Assembly (NCBI RefSeq): GCF_004319545.1
Contig: NZ_CP036313.1
Location: 4,838,501 to 4,902,500, forward strand
DNA from: Desulfobacter hydrogenophilus
GTDB taxonomy: Bacteria; Desulfobacterota; Desulfobacteria; Desulfobacterales; Desulfobacteraceae
Reading direction: 5' to 3'
DNA length: 64,000 bases
Shown here: positions 8,473-16,242 of the stretch, in pieces
How positions within the stretch are numbered: position 1 is the first letter of the stretch
Layout of the letters: each line of letters starts with the position of its first letter
Notes under the pieces: generated by a model
Database searches by the model: none
What the model was told of the DNA's origin: nothing
Seen by the model: the letters and a program-made list of their open reading frames with translations, nothing else
Program-made: the position numbers and the translations under genes

Positions 8473-8913
8473 TTAGATAACGCCTGTTTCGGCAAGATTT
8501 GAACAAAAGGGGGCTTTTTCCCTACAGAACTGTTGCCATCCATCCATAATTGTGGCCGCCACGTGGGTGTCAGGATCGGTCAAATCAAGGATATTTCGGC
8601 AGGGCACAACCCAAACCGCTCCTTTTTCCAGCACCGTAATTGTGGCCGTATTTGTGCCGGACAGGCTCACCATTGAAAATCCTGCAAAATCCCCTCGGCT
8701 GTTAAGCACCACAGCCCGGCCTTCGTCCATACTCACAAGCAGTGCCCCTTCTTCCAAAAGAAAAAAAAACTGAGCATAATGACCAGCGCAGGCCAAAAGT
8801 TCACCAGGCAGAACAGACCTCCTTGAAAAAAACGGTACAAGACTTTCAATCTCCTGGGTATCAAGGCCTTTAAAAATAATAGATTCTGATAAGCATGCTG
8901 CAGAACTGTCCAT
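8473..8913 (-). CDS. Cyclic-nucleotide-binding (cNMP) domain protein
   Basis: A 146-residue single-domain protein of the CRP/FNR sensor fold: IIFKGLDTQEIESLVPFF, the beta-roll RRSVLPGELLACAGHYAQFFFLLEEGALLV, and a GDFAGFSMVSLSGT segment where the phosphate-binding cassette lies. It has no DNA-binding helix-turn-helix, so it is a sensor or scaffold rather than a CRP-type regulator. I chose the ATG at 8913 because AAGGAGG lies immediately upstream; an in-frame TTG at 8973 has no ribosome site. It is upstream of the decarboxylase gamma/beta genes in the same direction, so a link to Na+-pump control is possible but inferred. Confidence 0.8.
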   Translation of the reverse strand: MDSSAACLSESIIFKGLDTQEIESLVPFFSRRSVLPGELLACAGHYAQFFFLLEEGALLVSMDEGRAVVLNSRGDFAGFSMVSLSGTNTATITVLEKGAVWVVPCRNILDLTDPDTHVAATIMDGWQQFCREKAPFCSNLAETGVI

Positions 8914-8973
8914 ACGCCTCCTTAAATTATCATTGGAGTTTGAAGCAAGCCACTTTTGAAAATAAATATTCAA

Positions 8974-9322
8974 ACATATTTTATAAATTCTGTCGAGCGC
9001 AAAAAATCTGATTCAAGACAATCATATGTAAAAGTATTGTCGGAGACTTAATATTCATATCGCACAAATACGGACCCCTAATTTATTTAGATCCGGAAAA
9101 TATTCAAACAAGAGAAGACATTCAAAAATAATACAAAGTATTCTCAATATTAAATTATTGTTATTTTTTTTCTTTTCTGAAAATCTTCGTTTAATTTAAA
9201 TTAGTTACAAGTTCAAGCACATTCTAATATTTGACAAAACACATCGAATACTATATATATAATAAATAAAAGAGACACTTAAATATAGCGCGAGCTCTTT
9301 AGCTCAGAAAGAAGAACTATCT
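8974..9322. promoter_or_regulatory. AT-rich divergent regulatory region with proV promoter
   Basis: About 350 bases between the cNMP gene (minus) and proV (plus), with no convincing ORF. A sigma70-like promoter for proVWX is at 9231-9259: TTGACA, 17-base spacer, TATATA. The stretch 9120-9260 is very AT-rich, which suits bending or nucleoid-protein control of an osmotically regulated operon; that is inference. Confidence 0.6.
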
Positions 9323-10582
9323 ATGGATCAAATCATTATTAAGAATATATTTAAAATATTCGGCCCGGATCCCAAAAAAGCACTATCCCTTATTGATCAG
9401 GGTTTGACAAAAGAAGAAGTCCTTGAAAAAACCGGCATGACCGTTGGCGTAAACAATGCGGATTTTTCTATTAAACGCGGAGAAATTTTTGTGGTCATGG
9501 GCCTGTCCGGATCAGGTAAATCCACGCTGGTCAGGATGTTCAACCGGCTGATTGAACCATCGGCAGGAGAAATTCATATTAACGGCCGGAACATTACGGC
9601 CATGGAAAATAAGGACCTTGTAAAATTTAGACTTAAACATATGAGCATGGTGTTTCAATCCTTTGCCCTGATGCCCCATCTCACAGTCCTCGAAAATGCC
9701 GCATTCGGTCTTGAATTGGCCGGGGAGTCCAAAGCCATTCGGAGAGAACGGGCTGCAGAAGCCTTAAGCCAGGTAGGCCTGGAAGGCTGGGAAGACCAGT
9801 ATCCCAAACAACTTTCCGGGGGCATGCAGCAGCGCGTCGGCCTGGCCAGGGCGTTGGCCGCAGACCCGGATATCATGCTTATGGACGAAGCGTTTTCCGC
9901 CCTGGACCCATTGATCCGCACGGAGATGCAGGATGAACTGCTCAAACTCCAGGAAGACAGTGACAGGACCATTGTTTTTATTTCCCATGACCTGGATGAG
10001 GCCCTTCGTATTGGCGACCGCATCGCCATCATGGAAGGGGGACGTGTTGTCCAGGTGGGCACGCCCGAAGAAATTCTCCAGAACCCGGCCGACGATTATG
10101 TCCGGGCCTTTTTCAGAGGTGTGGATCCCACAAATGTTATTTCAGCCGGAGAAATTGTCAACACCAATTACCCCACAATTATTAAGACCAAAAAAGGCGA
10201 CATCCGCACCTCCTTAGAGCTGTTAAATGCCAGGGATTTCAACCATGGATATGTACTTAATGCCAAACGCCAATTTTTAGGGATTATATCCATAGACTCC
10301 CTTCAGGAGGCCGTTGAAAAAGGCCGGTCCGGAGAACCACTTGAGACCTGTTATCTGCCGGAAGTCAACCCGGCCAATATCAATGACAACATGCAGGATA
10401 TTCTTCCTGAAGTGGCTTCCAAGGGTTTTCCCATCCCGGTACTTGATGACAACAATGTATTTAAAGGTGTGGTATCAAAAAACAGGTTCTTGAAAACCCT
10501 TCATAAATCAGAAGTTAACGGCCATAATGGATCCGAAAACGAATATGACGAACCGGCCCAACCCCTTCAAATCGCTCTTTAG
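9323..10582 (+). CDS. proV: Glycine betaine/proline ABC transporter ATP-binding protein with CBS domains
   Basis: A 419-residue ATPase of the ProV/OpuAA type that powers uptake of the compatible solute glycine betaine. It shows the N-terminal family extension (IFKIFGPDPKKALSLIDQG), Walker A GLSGSGKS at 60-67, signature LSGGMQQR from about 164, Walker B DIMLMDEAFSALDP and switch His in ISHDLDEA. After residue 270 come two CBS-like repeats, which in OpuA sense ionic strength and gate the transporter. The last 25 residues are acidic and Gln/Pro-rich. The permease gene starts 14 bases downstream. Expression is probably from the promoter at 9231-9259. Confidence 0.93.
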   Translation: MDQIIIKNIFKIFGPDPKKALSLIDQGLTKEEVLEKTGMTVGVNNADFSIKRGEIFVVMGLSGSGKSTLVRMFNRLIEPSAGEIHINGRNITAMENKDLVKFRLKHMSMVFQSFALMPHLTVLENAAFGLELAGESKAIRRERAAEALSQVGLEGWEDQYPKQLSGGMQQRVGLARALAADPDIMLMDEAFSALDPLIRTEMQDELLKLQEDSDRTIVFISHDLDEALRIGDRIAIMEGGRVVQVGTPEEILQNPADDYVRAFFRGVDPTNVISAGEIVNTNYPTIIKTKKGDIRTSLELLNARDFNHGYVLNAKRQFLGIISIDSLQEAVEKGRSGEPLETCYLPEVNPANINDNMQDILPEVASKGFPIPVLDDNNVFKGVVSKNRFLKTLHKSEVNGHNGSENEYDEPAQPLQIAL

Positions 10583-10596
10583 CAGGAAAATCAATT

Positions 10597-11427
10597 ATGT
10601 TTGACGAAAAAGTACTCCCCATAGATATATGGATCACCGCGTTTGTTGACTGGCTGGTCAATAATTACCGTGATATATTTCAGATGATAAAATGGCCAGT
10701 TGAACAAATTTTAACCGGATTGGACATTGGCCTTAACGCCGTCCCCCCCATCATTATAATAGGTCTTCTGGCTTTCTGTGCATGGCGCTTTTCAGGATGG
10801 GGTTTAGCTGTTTTCAGCATTGTGGCAATGGTCTTTATCGGACTGATCGGGTTCTGGGCAGACACCATGACCACCCTCGCCATGGTTTTAGCCTCGGTTT
10901 TGTTTTCCACCATTGTCGGGGTTCCCGTCGGTATTGCCGCCGGGCGCAGTGACCGGGTGGAAACCATTGCCAGACCTTTTTTAGATGCCATGCAAACCAC
11001 CCCGTCCTTTGTATACCTGGTTCCCATTGTCATGCTTTTTTCCGTGGGTAATGTGGCCGGGGTTCTTGCCACCATTATTTTTGCCATGCCCCCCATAGTC
11101 CGCTTAACAAGTCTTGGTATCCGAGGGGTACATCCGGAACTGGTGGAAGCGGCCACCGCCTTTGGTGCCACCCGTAGCCAGGTACTGTTCAAGGTTCAGA
11201 TTCCTCTGGCCATGCCCACCATACTGGCAGGGCTGAACCAGACCATTATGATGGCCCTTGCCATGGTGGTGATTGCCGCCTTGATCGGGGCCGGCGGTTT
11301 GGGGTCTCCTGTAATTCAAGGACTGAATACACTGGATATAGGCCTTGCTGTGATGGCGGGTTTAAGCATTGTTCTGGTGGCAGTGGTGCTGGATAGAATT
11401 ACCCAGTCCATGGCCGGTAAAAATTAG
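10597..11427 (+). CDS. proW: Glycine betaine/proline ABC transporter permease
   Basis: A 276-residue inner-membrane protein. It begins with an amphipathic stretch (PIDIWITAFVDWLVNNYRDIF) found in ProW, followed by about six membrane helices and the cytoplasmic EAA loop ELVEAATAFGATRSQVLFKV, which docks on the ATPase, then the conserved QTIMMALAMVVIAALIGAGG. It is shorter than E. coli ProW (354 aa) because the long N-terminal tail is missing, as in many OpuA-type permeases. It lies between proV and proX; a small inverted-repeat element starts at its stop codon. Confidence 0.93.
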   Translation: MFDEKVLPIDIWITAFVDWLVNNYRDIFQMIKWPVEQILTGLDIGLNAVPPIIIIGLLAFCAWRFSGWGLAVFSIVAMVFIGLIGFWADTMTTLAMVLASVLFSTIVGVPVGIAAGRSDRVETIARPFLDAMQTTPSFVYLVPIVMLFSVGNVAGVLATIIFAMPPIVRLTSLGIRGVHPELVEAATAFGATRSQVLFKVQIPLAMPTILAGLNQTIMMALAMVVIAALIGAGGLGSPVIQGLNTLDIGLAVMAGLSIVLVAVVLDRITQSMAGKN

Positions 11428-11512
11428 TGTTTGGACAGAAAGTCACCCATCTGCGGCGTTGCACCTGGGCAACTTTGTGAGCATATGCTCCTCTATCGAG
11501 TTGTCCAAACAC
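11427..11512. repeat. MITE-like inverted-repeat element between proW and proX
   Basis: GTGTTTGGACA at 11427-11437 is repeated in inverse orientation at 11502-11512, enclosing 64 bases with CATCTGCGGCGTTGCACC. The right flank reads into a T-run (GGTCTTTT), so the structure could attenuate transcription between proW and proX. It resembles in layout and partly in sequence the element at 44119-44246. Confidence 0.5.
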
Positions 11513-11609
11513 GGTCTTTTGTTCAGGTAAGAATTAAAGAAAGGAATGGGCGGAGCTGTTCGGGCTGGTCATCCCAAACGATAGATTTAACAAAAATAAA
11601 GGAAAAATT

Positions 11610-12644
11610 ATGAGCGTCGCAAAAAACATTTGCTTTTTTCTATTCGCAGTTTTCATGATCACAGCCACCCCAGGCTGGGCATCTTCAGACAAACCCGGAG
11701 AAGGCATCACCCTTAAACCGGCACGTGCCACCTGGAACACAGGCTATTTCCAGGAAGCGATTGTCAGCCGGGCCTTGACCGAGTTGGGTTATAAAGTAAA
11801 CAAAGCCAAAGACCTGAAAAACCCGATTTTTTACAAAGCATTGACCTTTGGTGATTTAGACTATTGGTGCAATGGCTGGTTTCCCATGCATAACAGCCAG
11901 CTGCCCAAAAACTTTAACGACCAAGCCCAAAAAATCGGATATGTGGCTAAGTCAGGTGGACTTCAGGGATATCTGGTATCTAAAGATGCGGTTGAAAAAT
12001 ACAACATCAAGTCATTGGACGACTTTAAACGCGAAGAGGTTAAAAAGGCCTTTGATAAAAACCATGACGGCAAAGCCGATTTAACCGCCTGCCCTCCGGG
12101 CTGGGGGTGTGAAAAAGTAATTGCCCATCACTTAAAGGTTTATGATCTGGAAGATGACATCAATCCGGTAAAAGCCTCTTATGAAGCAGGCATGGCATCT
12201 GCCATCGGCGCATACAAAGCCGGTGAACCCATTTTCTTTTATACCTGGACCCCGAACTGGACCGTATATAAACTCAAACCGGGGAAAGACGTGATGTGGG
12301 TCAACGTACCAAAAATCCTGCCCACCGAAGCCCAGGCCGTGGCCGTGGACAGAATGACTCAGTCCGGTGTTGAGGGCGCAGTGACGGATCCTGTGAAACT
12401 GGGATTTGTTGTTTCAGATATCCGTATTGTGGCCAACAACAAATTTTTGGCGGACAACCCTGCTGCCAAAAAATTTCTTGAACTATTCACCCTTCCCCTT
12501 GCAGATATCAATGAGCAGAACACCCGCATGAATGCGGGTGAAAAATCCGCCAAAGATATCCAAAAGCATGTCACTGAGTGGATTGCTAAAAATCAGGCCC
12601 AATGGAACGACTGGCTTGCCCAGGCCCGGGACGCTGCAAAATAG
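11610..12644 (+). CDS. proX: Glycine betaine/proline-binding periplasmic protein
   Basis: A 344-residue secreted binding protein. The N-terminus is a Sec signal peptide (MSVAKNICFFLFAVFMITAT, cleavage probably after GWAS). The mature part has the ProX pattern: ATWNTGYFQEAIVSRALTEL, GDLDYWCNGWFPMH with Trp residues of the kind that form the betaine cage, and YTWTPNWTVYKLKPGKDVMW. It has no lipobox, so it is periplasmic. It is separated from proW by 182 bases carrying a hairpin element. Its last about 20 codons have been duplicated downstream at 13219 onward. Confidence 0.92.
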   Translation: MSVAKNICFFLFAVFMITATPGWASSDKPGEGITLKPARATWNTGYFQEAIVSRALTELGYKVNKAKDLKNPIFYKALTFGDLDYWCNGWFPMHNSQLPKNFNDQAQKIGYVAKSGGLQGYLVSKDAVEKYNIKSLDDFKREEVKKAFDKNHDGKADLTACPPGWGCEKVIAHHLKVYDLEDDINPVKASYEAGMASAIGAYKAGEPIFFYTWTPNWTVYKLKPGKDVMWVNVPKILPTEAQAVAVDRMTQSGVEGAVTDPVKLGFVVSDIRIVANNKFLADNPAAKKFLELFTLPLADINEQNTRMNAGEKSAKDIQKHVTEWIAKNQAQWNDWLAQARDAAK

Positions 12645-12663
12645 ACCGTTTTTTTTCGACAGA

Positions 12664-12717
12664 TAAGCCCCCCCCTGCAGGGATACTCCACTGCAGGGGG
12701 GGGGGGGCTTATTTTTT
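12664..12717 (+). terminator. Rho-independent terminator of proVWX
   Basis: A long GC stem (TAAGCCCCCCCCTGCAG facing CTGCAG plus a run of 12 G and CTTA) followed by TTTTTT. The stem ends in TAAG/CTTA. The G-run is one of two unusually long homopolymers in the window and its exact length may be a sequencing artefact. Confidence 0.9.
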
Positions 12718-12743
12718 GGTGTTCGTATCCTATGTTTAAATAG

Positions 12744-12773
12744 TTGACGGAAGACCTGTAATAGTCGTATGCT
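12744..12773 (+). promoter_or_regulatory. Promoter of the small repeat lipoprotein gene
   Basis: TTGACG at 12744-12749 and TATGCT at 12768-12773 are separated by 18 bases. The same promoter with the same spacing occurs at 13357-13386, in the second duplication unit. Confidence 0.65.
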
Positions 12774-12818
12774 CCTAAAATATTCATTAACCCCCAACTA
12801 CAAATAAAGGAGAGAACG

Positions 12819-13145
12819 ATGAAAATCAAGATGAGTGTACTGATTGTCAGTGTTGTTTTTCTTTTCGCAATGATCTTTGCCGGCTGCGGAAACCAGGACA
12901 AGCCGAAACAAGCACCTGAAGCTGAAACTCAAGCGGTTGAGGAAATCGAAACCCAAGCACCTGAAGCTGAAACCCAAGCAGTTGAGGAAGTTGAAACTCA
13001 AGCACCTGAAGCTGAAACCCAAGCAGCTGAGGAAGTGGAGACTCAAGCAGCTGAGCTTGGAAACCAAGTCGTTGACGAAGTTAAAACCCAAGCAGCTGAA
13101 AAGGCTGCGGAGGCAAAAGAAGCCTCGGCTGCAGAAAAAAACTGA
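12819..13145 (+). CDS. Small repeat-rich lipoprotein born from a duplicated BMP-gene start
   Basis: A 108-residue protein. Residues 1-27 are a lipoprotein signal (FLFAMIFAGCG, lipidated Cys near 26) nearly identical to that of the BMP-type binding protein at 13432. The rest is an acidic heptad-like tandem repeat of ETQAPEAETQAVEEV units (about six repeats), predicted helical. It ends at a TGA created by a one-base shift relative to the BMP gene (GCAGAAAAAAACTGAAAGC against GCAGGAAAAAAGCTGAAAGC). A good AAGGAG site precedes the ATG. It may give a short membrane-anchored, Braun-lipoprotein-like helix, or it may be an expressed relic; no function can be assigned. Confidence 0.65.
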   Translation: MKIKMSVLIVSVVFLFAMIFAGCGNQDKPKQAPEAETQAVEEIETQAPEAETQAVEEVETQAPEAETQAAEEVETQAAELGNQVVDEVKTQAAEKAAEAKEASAAEKN

Positions 13146-13260
13146 AAGCCGATTCTATCTATGACGCTTCGGGGTGATTACGGGTGGGTCCATACCCACG
13201 AACCGGGCAAAAAAAGAAATTGCTAAAAATCAGGCCCAATGGAACGATTGGCCAGCCCCT
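13130..13260 (+). pseudogene. Degraded BMP-gene piece joined to duplicated proX tail
   Basis: CTGAAAGCCGATTCTATCTA...GGTGATTACGGGTGGG (13143-13185) corresponds to the codons for KAGFLYVGPVGDYGWSHAHD at 13587 onward of the intact gene. It then runs at about 13218 into a copy of the proX end (codons for IAKNQAQWNDW). The copies are out of frame with each other. This is the junction of the tandem duplication. Confidence 0.75.
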
Positions 13261-13298
13261 AACCGCTGCAAAAGAGACTTGCTTTTTTTCACGACAGT

Positions 13299-13330
13299 TA
13301 AGCCCCCTATCTGCAGGGGGCTTATTTTTT
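13299..13330 (+). terminator. Terminator, second duplication unit
   Basis: TAAGCCCCC, a short loop containing TATCTGCA, then GGGGGCTTA followed by TTTTTT. It is the shorter counterpart of the terminator at 12664 and would end transcription of the small lipoprotein gene. Confidence 0.85.
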
Positions 13331-13356
13331 GGTGTTCGTATCTTGTATTTAAATAG

Positions 13357-13386
13357 TTGACGGCAAACCTGTAGCTATCGTATGAT
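13357..13386 (+). promoter_or_regulatory. Promoter of the BMP-type ABC importer operon
   Basis: TTGACG at 13357-13362 and TATGAT at 13381-13386 with an 18-base spacer, lying between the terminator at 13299 and the lipoprotein ATG at 13432. It matches the duplicated promoter at 12744. Confidence 0.65.
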
Positions 13387-13431
13387 TCTGAAAATTTCTT
13401 GATACCCATATTATAAATATTGGAGATAACG

Positions 13432-14667
13432 ATGAAAATCAAAATGAGTGTGATGATTGCCGGTTTTGTTTTTCTTTTCGCAATGATTCTTGCCGGGTGT
13501 GGAGAGCAGGACAAACCGAAACAAGCCTATAAAGTCCCTGAAAAAGCAGCGAAGCAGCAGGAAGCACCGACTGCAGGAAAAAAGCTGAAAGCCGGTTTTC
13601 TCTATGTGGGACCTGTGGGTGATTACGGGTGGTCCCATGCCCATGACTTAGGTAAAAGGCATGTTGAATCCCTGTACCCCTGGTTAGAAACTGTTATTGT
13701 GGAATCCGTTGCCGAATCCGATTCCTTGCGAATTATGGATCGTCTTGTCCAACAGCAAAAATGCGATGTGATATTCACTACCAGTTTCGGTTACATGGAT
13801 GACACTGTTAAAGCCGCAGAAAAATATCCCGATACAAAATTCATGCACTGCTCCGGGTTCAAGCAAAGTGCCAACCTGGGTACTTATTTTGGCGATCTGT
13901 ATCAGATGTACTACCTCAACGGTATGATGGCAGGGGCGTTGACCAAGTCCAATAAACTTGGTTATGTTGCGGCCTTCCCCATTCCGGAACTGATCCGTCA
14001 CATTGACGCCTATGCCCTCGGCGCCAAGGCCGTCAACCCCGATGCCACCGTAAACGTAAAATGGATTTATGCCTGGTATGGTCCGGATAAAGCCAAGGAG
14101 GCGGCCGAAGCACTTATTGCTGAAGGCTGTGACGCACTGGCGTTCACCGAGGATACCCCGTCGGTCATTGAAGTGGGTCAGTCCCATTGTGAAAAAGGCA
14201 AACAAATTTACACATTTTCCCATTATTCCCCCATGCAGGCCTATGGCAAAGATTCCGTGGTTTCCGGACAGCGCATGGACTGGGGCGGAATGTATGCCAG
14301 AATCCTGAAAGATATTTATGAAGGCAACTGGGATCCAAGCCGGGACATCTGGTGGCTGGCCAAGGAAAAGGCTGCCATTCTGGGCGGCAGCCCTGATGAC
14401 GCCATCAACCCTGAGTTTATTGAACCCTTACAGCAGGCCATGATTAAGACTGAACAATATGGTGAAATCAGCGCCTATGACCTGGTCATGAAACGTTATG
14501 AGCAGATGAAACAGGGCGTTGACGTATTTGATCCGTTCATGGGTCCTATTTCAGACAATAAGGGTGAGATCAAAATCAAGGCCGGGGAACGTGCCTCTAA
14601 GCAAGACCTGCTTTCCATGATGTATTATGTGGACAATGTAGAAGGTGAAATCCCCAACAGTAATTAA
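13432..14667 (+). CDS. BMP-family (PnrA/Med-like) ABC transporter substrate-binding lipoprotein
   Basis: A 411-residue lipoprotein: signal residues 1-23 with lipobox LAGCG, then a basic linker and the BMP fold (KAGFLYVGPVGDYGWSHAHD, TSFGYMDDTVKAAEKYPDTKF, HCSGF, YYLNGMMAGALTKSNKLGYV). Family members bind purine nucleosides or related solutes. The permeases and the double ATPase directly downstream complete a nucleoside/simple-sugar type importer. I use the ATG at 13432 because GGAG lies seven bases upstream; the in-frame TTG at 13420 overlaps that site. The N-terminus is duplicated in the gene at 12819. Confidence 0.9.
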   Translation: MKIKMSVMIAGFVFLFAMILAGCGEQDKPKQAYKVPEKAAKQQEAPTAGKKLKAGFLYVGPVGDYGWSHAHDLGKRHVESLYPWLETVIVESVAESDSLRIMDRLVQQQKCDVIFTTSFGYMDDTVKAAEKYPDTKFMHCSGFKQSANLGTYFGDLYQMYYLNGMMAGALTKSNKLGYVAAFPIPELIRHIDAYALGAKAVNPDATVNVKWIYAWYGPDKAKEAAEALIAEGCDALAFTEDTPSVIEVGQSHCEKGKQIYTFSHYSPMQAYGKDSVVSGQRMDWGGMYARILKDIYEGNWDPSRDIWWLAKEKAAILGGSPDDAINPEFIEPLQQAMIKTEQYGEISAYDLVMKRYEQMKQGVDVFDPFMGPISDNKGEIKIKAGERASKQDLLSMMYYVDNVEGEIPNSN

Positions 14668-14673
14668 TGTCTG

Positions 14674-16221
14674 ATGATTAAAATACAACGCCTTGAAATG
14701 AAGGATATTTGCAAGTCGTTCCAGGGTGTCCATGCCAACAAGGATATCAACCTTGAAGTCAATTCCGGGGAAATCCTGGGATTGCTCGGGGAGAACGGGG
14801 CCGGTAAGACGACACTGATGAATATTCTTTATGGCATTTACCAGCCGGATTCGGGCAGCATCCTGATCAACGACAAGCCTGTTCGGATATCAAATCCGCT
14901 GGAATCCATCAATCTTGGCATTGGGATGGTTCACCAGCACTTCATGCTAATCCAGAATCATTCCGTAATTGAAAACATTGCCTTAGGGTATAAGGCCACC
15001 CCGTTTCTATTTCCCCAGAAAGTGTTGCGTAAAAAAATAAAAGCATTTTCAAGCCAGTTTGACTTCCAGATTGATCTTGATCAAAAGGTATGGCAGCTTT
15101 CCGCCGGAGAGCAGCAGCGGGTTGAAATAATAAAAACCCTTTTAAACGGGGCAGACCTGCTCATCCTGGACGAACCCACATCCGTTCTGACTCCACAAGA
15201 GATCAAAGAGCTCATTGAAATTCTTCGCAGGATGAAGGCCGACGGTCACAGTGTTATTTTTATCTCCCACAAACTCGATGAAATCATGGATATCTGTGAC
15301 CGGGTTAGCGTACTGCGCAAGGGACGGATTGTGGGTGGCGCCCGGACCAAAGATACGGACAAAATGGGGCTCGCCCGGATGATGGTGGGCAAGGATGTCA
15401 CCCTTACCACGTTCAGGGAAAAACTACCCAGGGGAGACCGGGTTCTCAGTGTACAGAATATCCATGTCACCGGGGACAAAGGACTTGCCGCAGTTAAAAA
15501 CGTATCCTTTGAGCTATACAAAAATCAAATCTTCGGTGTGGCTGGTGTGGCCGGAAACGGACAACGGGAGCTGGCCGAGGCCATCACCGGCATCCGGGCC
15601 ATTGACTCTGGAAAAGTGCTGATTAACGACCGGGACATTACCAACCTGTCACCCCGAAAAATATATGACAACGGGGTATCCCACGTCCCCGAGGAACGCA
15701 TCCGTTTCGGCATTGCACCGGGCCTTTTCCTGTATGACAATGCCATTTTAAAACAGCATCATCTCAAAAAATTTTCCAAGCGGTATTTTCTTAATTATGA
15801 AAGCGTCAAGTTGCACGCAAAATCCATCATAACCGAATTCCGGGTGGCCACACACTCCATTAACAACCAGATCAGAAATCTTTCCGGCGGCAACATCCAG
15901 AAACTGATCCTGGGCCGGGAAATCAGTGAGCAACCCCAGTTACTGGTGGCCTCTCACCCCACCTACGGGCTTGATGTGGGCGCCACCCACTTCCTGCGTG
16001 AGCACTTGCTGAAACTGTGTCGCCAGGGCAGCTGTGTGCTGCTGTTTTCAGAGGACCTGGATGAAATTTTTGAGCTGTGCGACCGTGTGGCCGTGATTTT
16101 TGCAGGTGAGTTCATGGGCATTCTGGAGACGGACGATGAGCGCGTCAATGATATCGGACTGATGATGGCCGGCTCAAAACGCATTGACACAAAGCCGGTT
16201 AAAGCAGATCGTGCAAATTAA
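14674..16221 (+). CDS. Nucleoside-type ABC transporter ATP-binding protein (double ATPase)
   Basis: A 515-residue protein with two fused ABC domains, as in YufO/NupO and RbsA-like ATPases. Domain 1 has Walker A GENGAGKT at 39-46, signature LSAGEQQRVEI and Walker B LLILDEPTSVLTP. Domain 2 has the degenerate Walker A GVAGNGQRELAEAI and signature LSGGNIQKLILGREI, and its Walker B region reads LLVASHPTYGLDVG, where the catalytic Glu is replaced; this asymmetry is normal for the family. It starts 7 bases after the binding-protein gene. Confidence 0.92.
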   Translation: MIKIQRLEMKDICKSFQGVHANKDINLEVNSGEILGLLGENGAGKTTLMNILYGIYQPDSGSILINDKPVRISNPLESINLGIGMVHQHFMLIQNHSVIENIALGYKATPFLFPQKVLRKKIKAFSSQFDFQIDLDQKVWQLSAGEQQRVEIIKTLLNGADLLILDEPTSVLTPQEIKELIEILRRMKADGHSVIFISHKLDEIMDICDRVSVLRKGRIVGGARTKDTDKMGLARMMVGKDVTLTTFREKLPRGDRVLSVQNIHVTGDKGLAAVKNVSFELYKNQIFGVAGVAGNGQRELAEAITGIRAIDSGKVLINDRDITNLSPRKIYDNGVSHVPEERIRFGIAPGLFLYDNAILKQHHLKKFSKRYFLNYESVKLHAKSIITEFRVATHSINNQIRNLSGGNIQKLILGREISEQPQLLVASHPTYGLDVGATHFLREHLLKLCRQGSCVLLFSEDLDEIFELCDRVAVIFAGEFMGILETDDERVNDIGLMMAGSKRIDTKPVKADRAN

Positions 16222-16242
16222 CTAAAACGGCAGCTATTTTCT

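Larger units (their letters stand above)
12582..13520 (+). repeat. Diverged tandem duplication (two units of about 0.6 kb)
   Basis: Unit 1 (from 12582) and unit 2 (from about 13219) share, in order: the last codons of proX (ATTGCTAAAAATCAGGCCCA), a GC-rich terminator, a TTATTTTTTGGTGTTCGTAT tract, a TTGACG-N18-TATG promoter, a ribosome site, and a lipoprotein start encoding MKIKMSV...GCG.QDKPKQA. Unit 1 further carries a degraded copy of the BMP gene just after its lipobox region (13130-13215). The two units differ in the length of a C/G run and in an inserted peptide repeat. Confidence 0.85.

Noticed and set aside
9062..9230. Riboswitch or T-box leader upstream of proV
   Set aside because: The region is AT-rich without the paired, conserved blocks of known leaders; only a promoter is supported.
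12900..13110. Possible CRISPR-like direct repeats
   Set aside because: The periodic sequence encodes an in-frame ETQAPEA-type peptide repeat with no unique spacers; no CRISPR array or cas gene was seen anywhere in the window.
13174..13356. 60-codon plus-strand ORF
   Set aside because: It is the chance translation of the duplicated proX tail plus a terminator; treated as part of the duplication instead.
13387..13431. Purine riboswitch before the nucleoside importer
   Set aside because: The distance from promoter to ATG is about 45 bases, too short for the aptamer, and its conserved core is absent.
13684..14223. 179-codon minus-strand ORF opposite the BMP gene
   Set aside because: Antisense to a clearly conserved binding protein.
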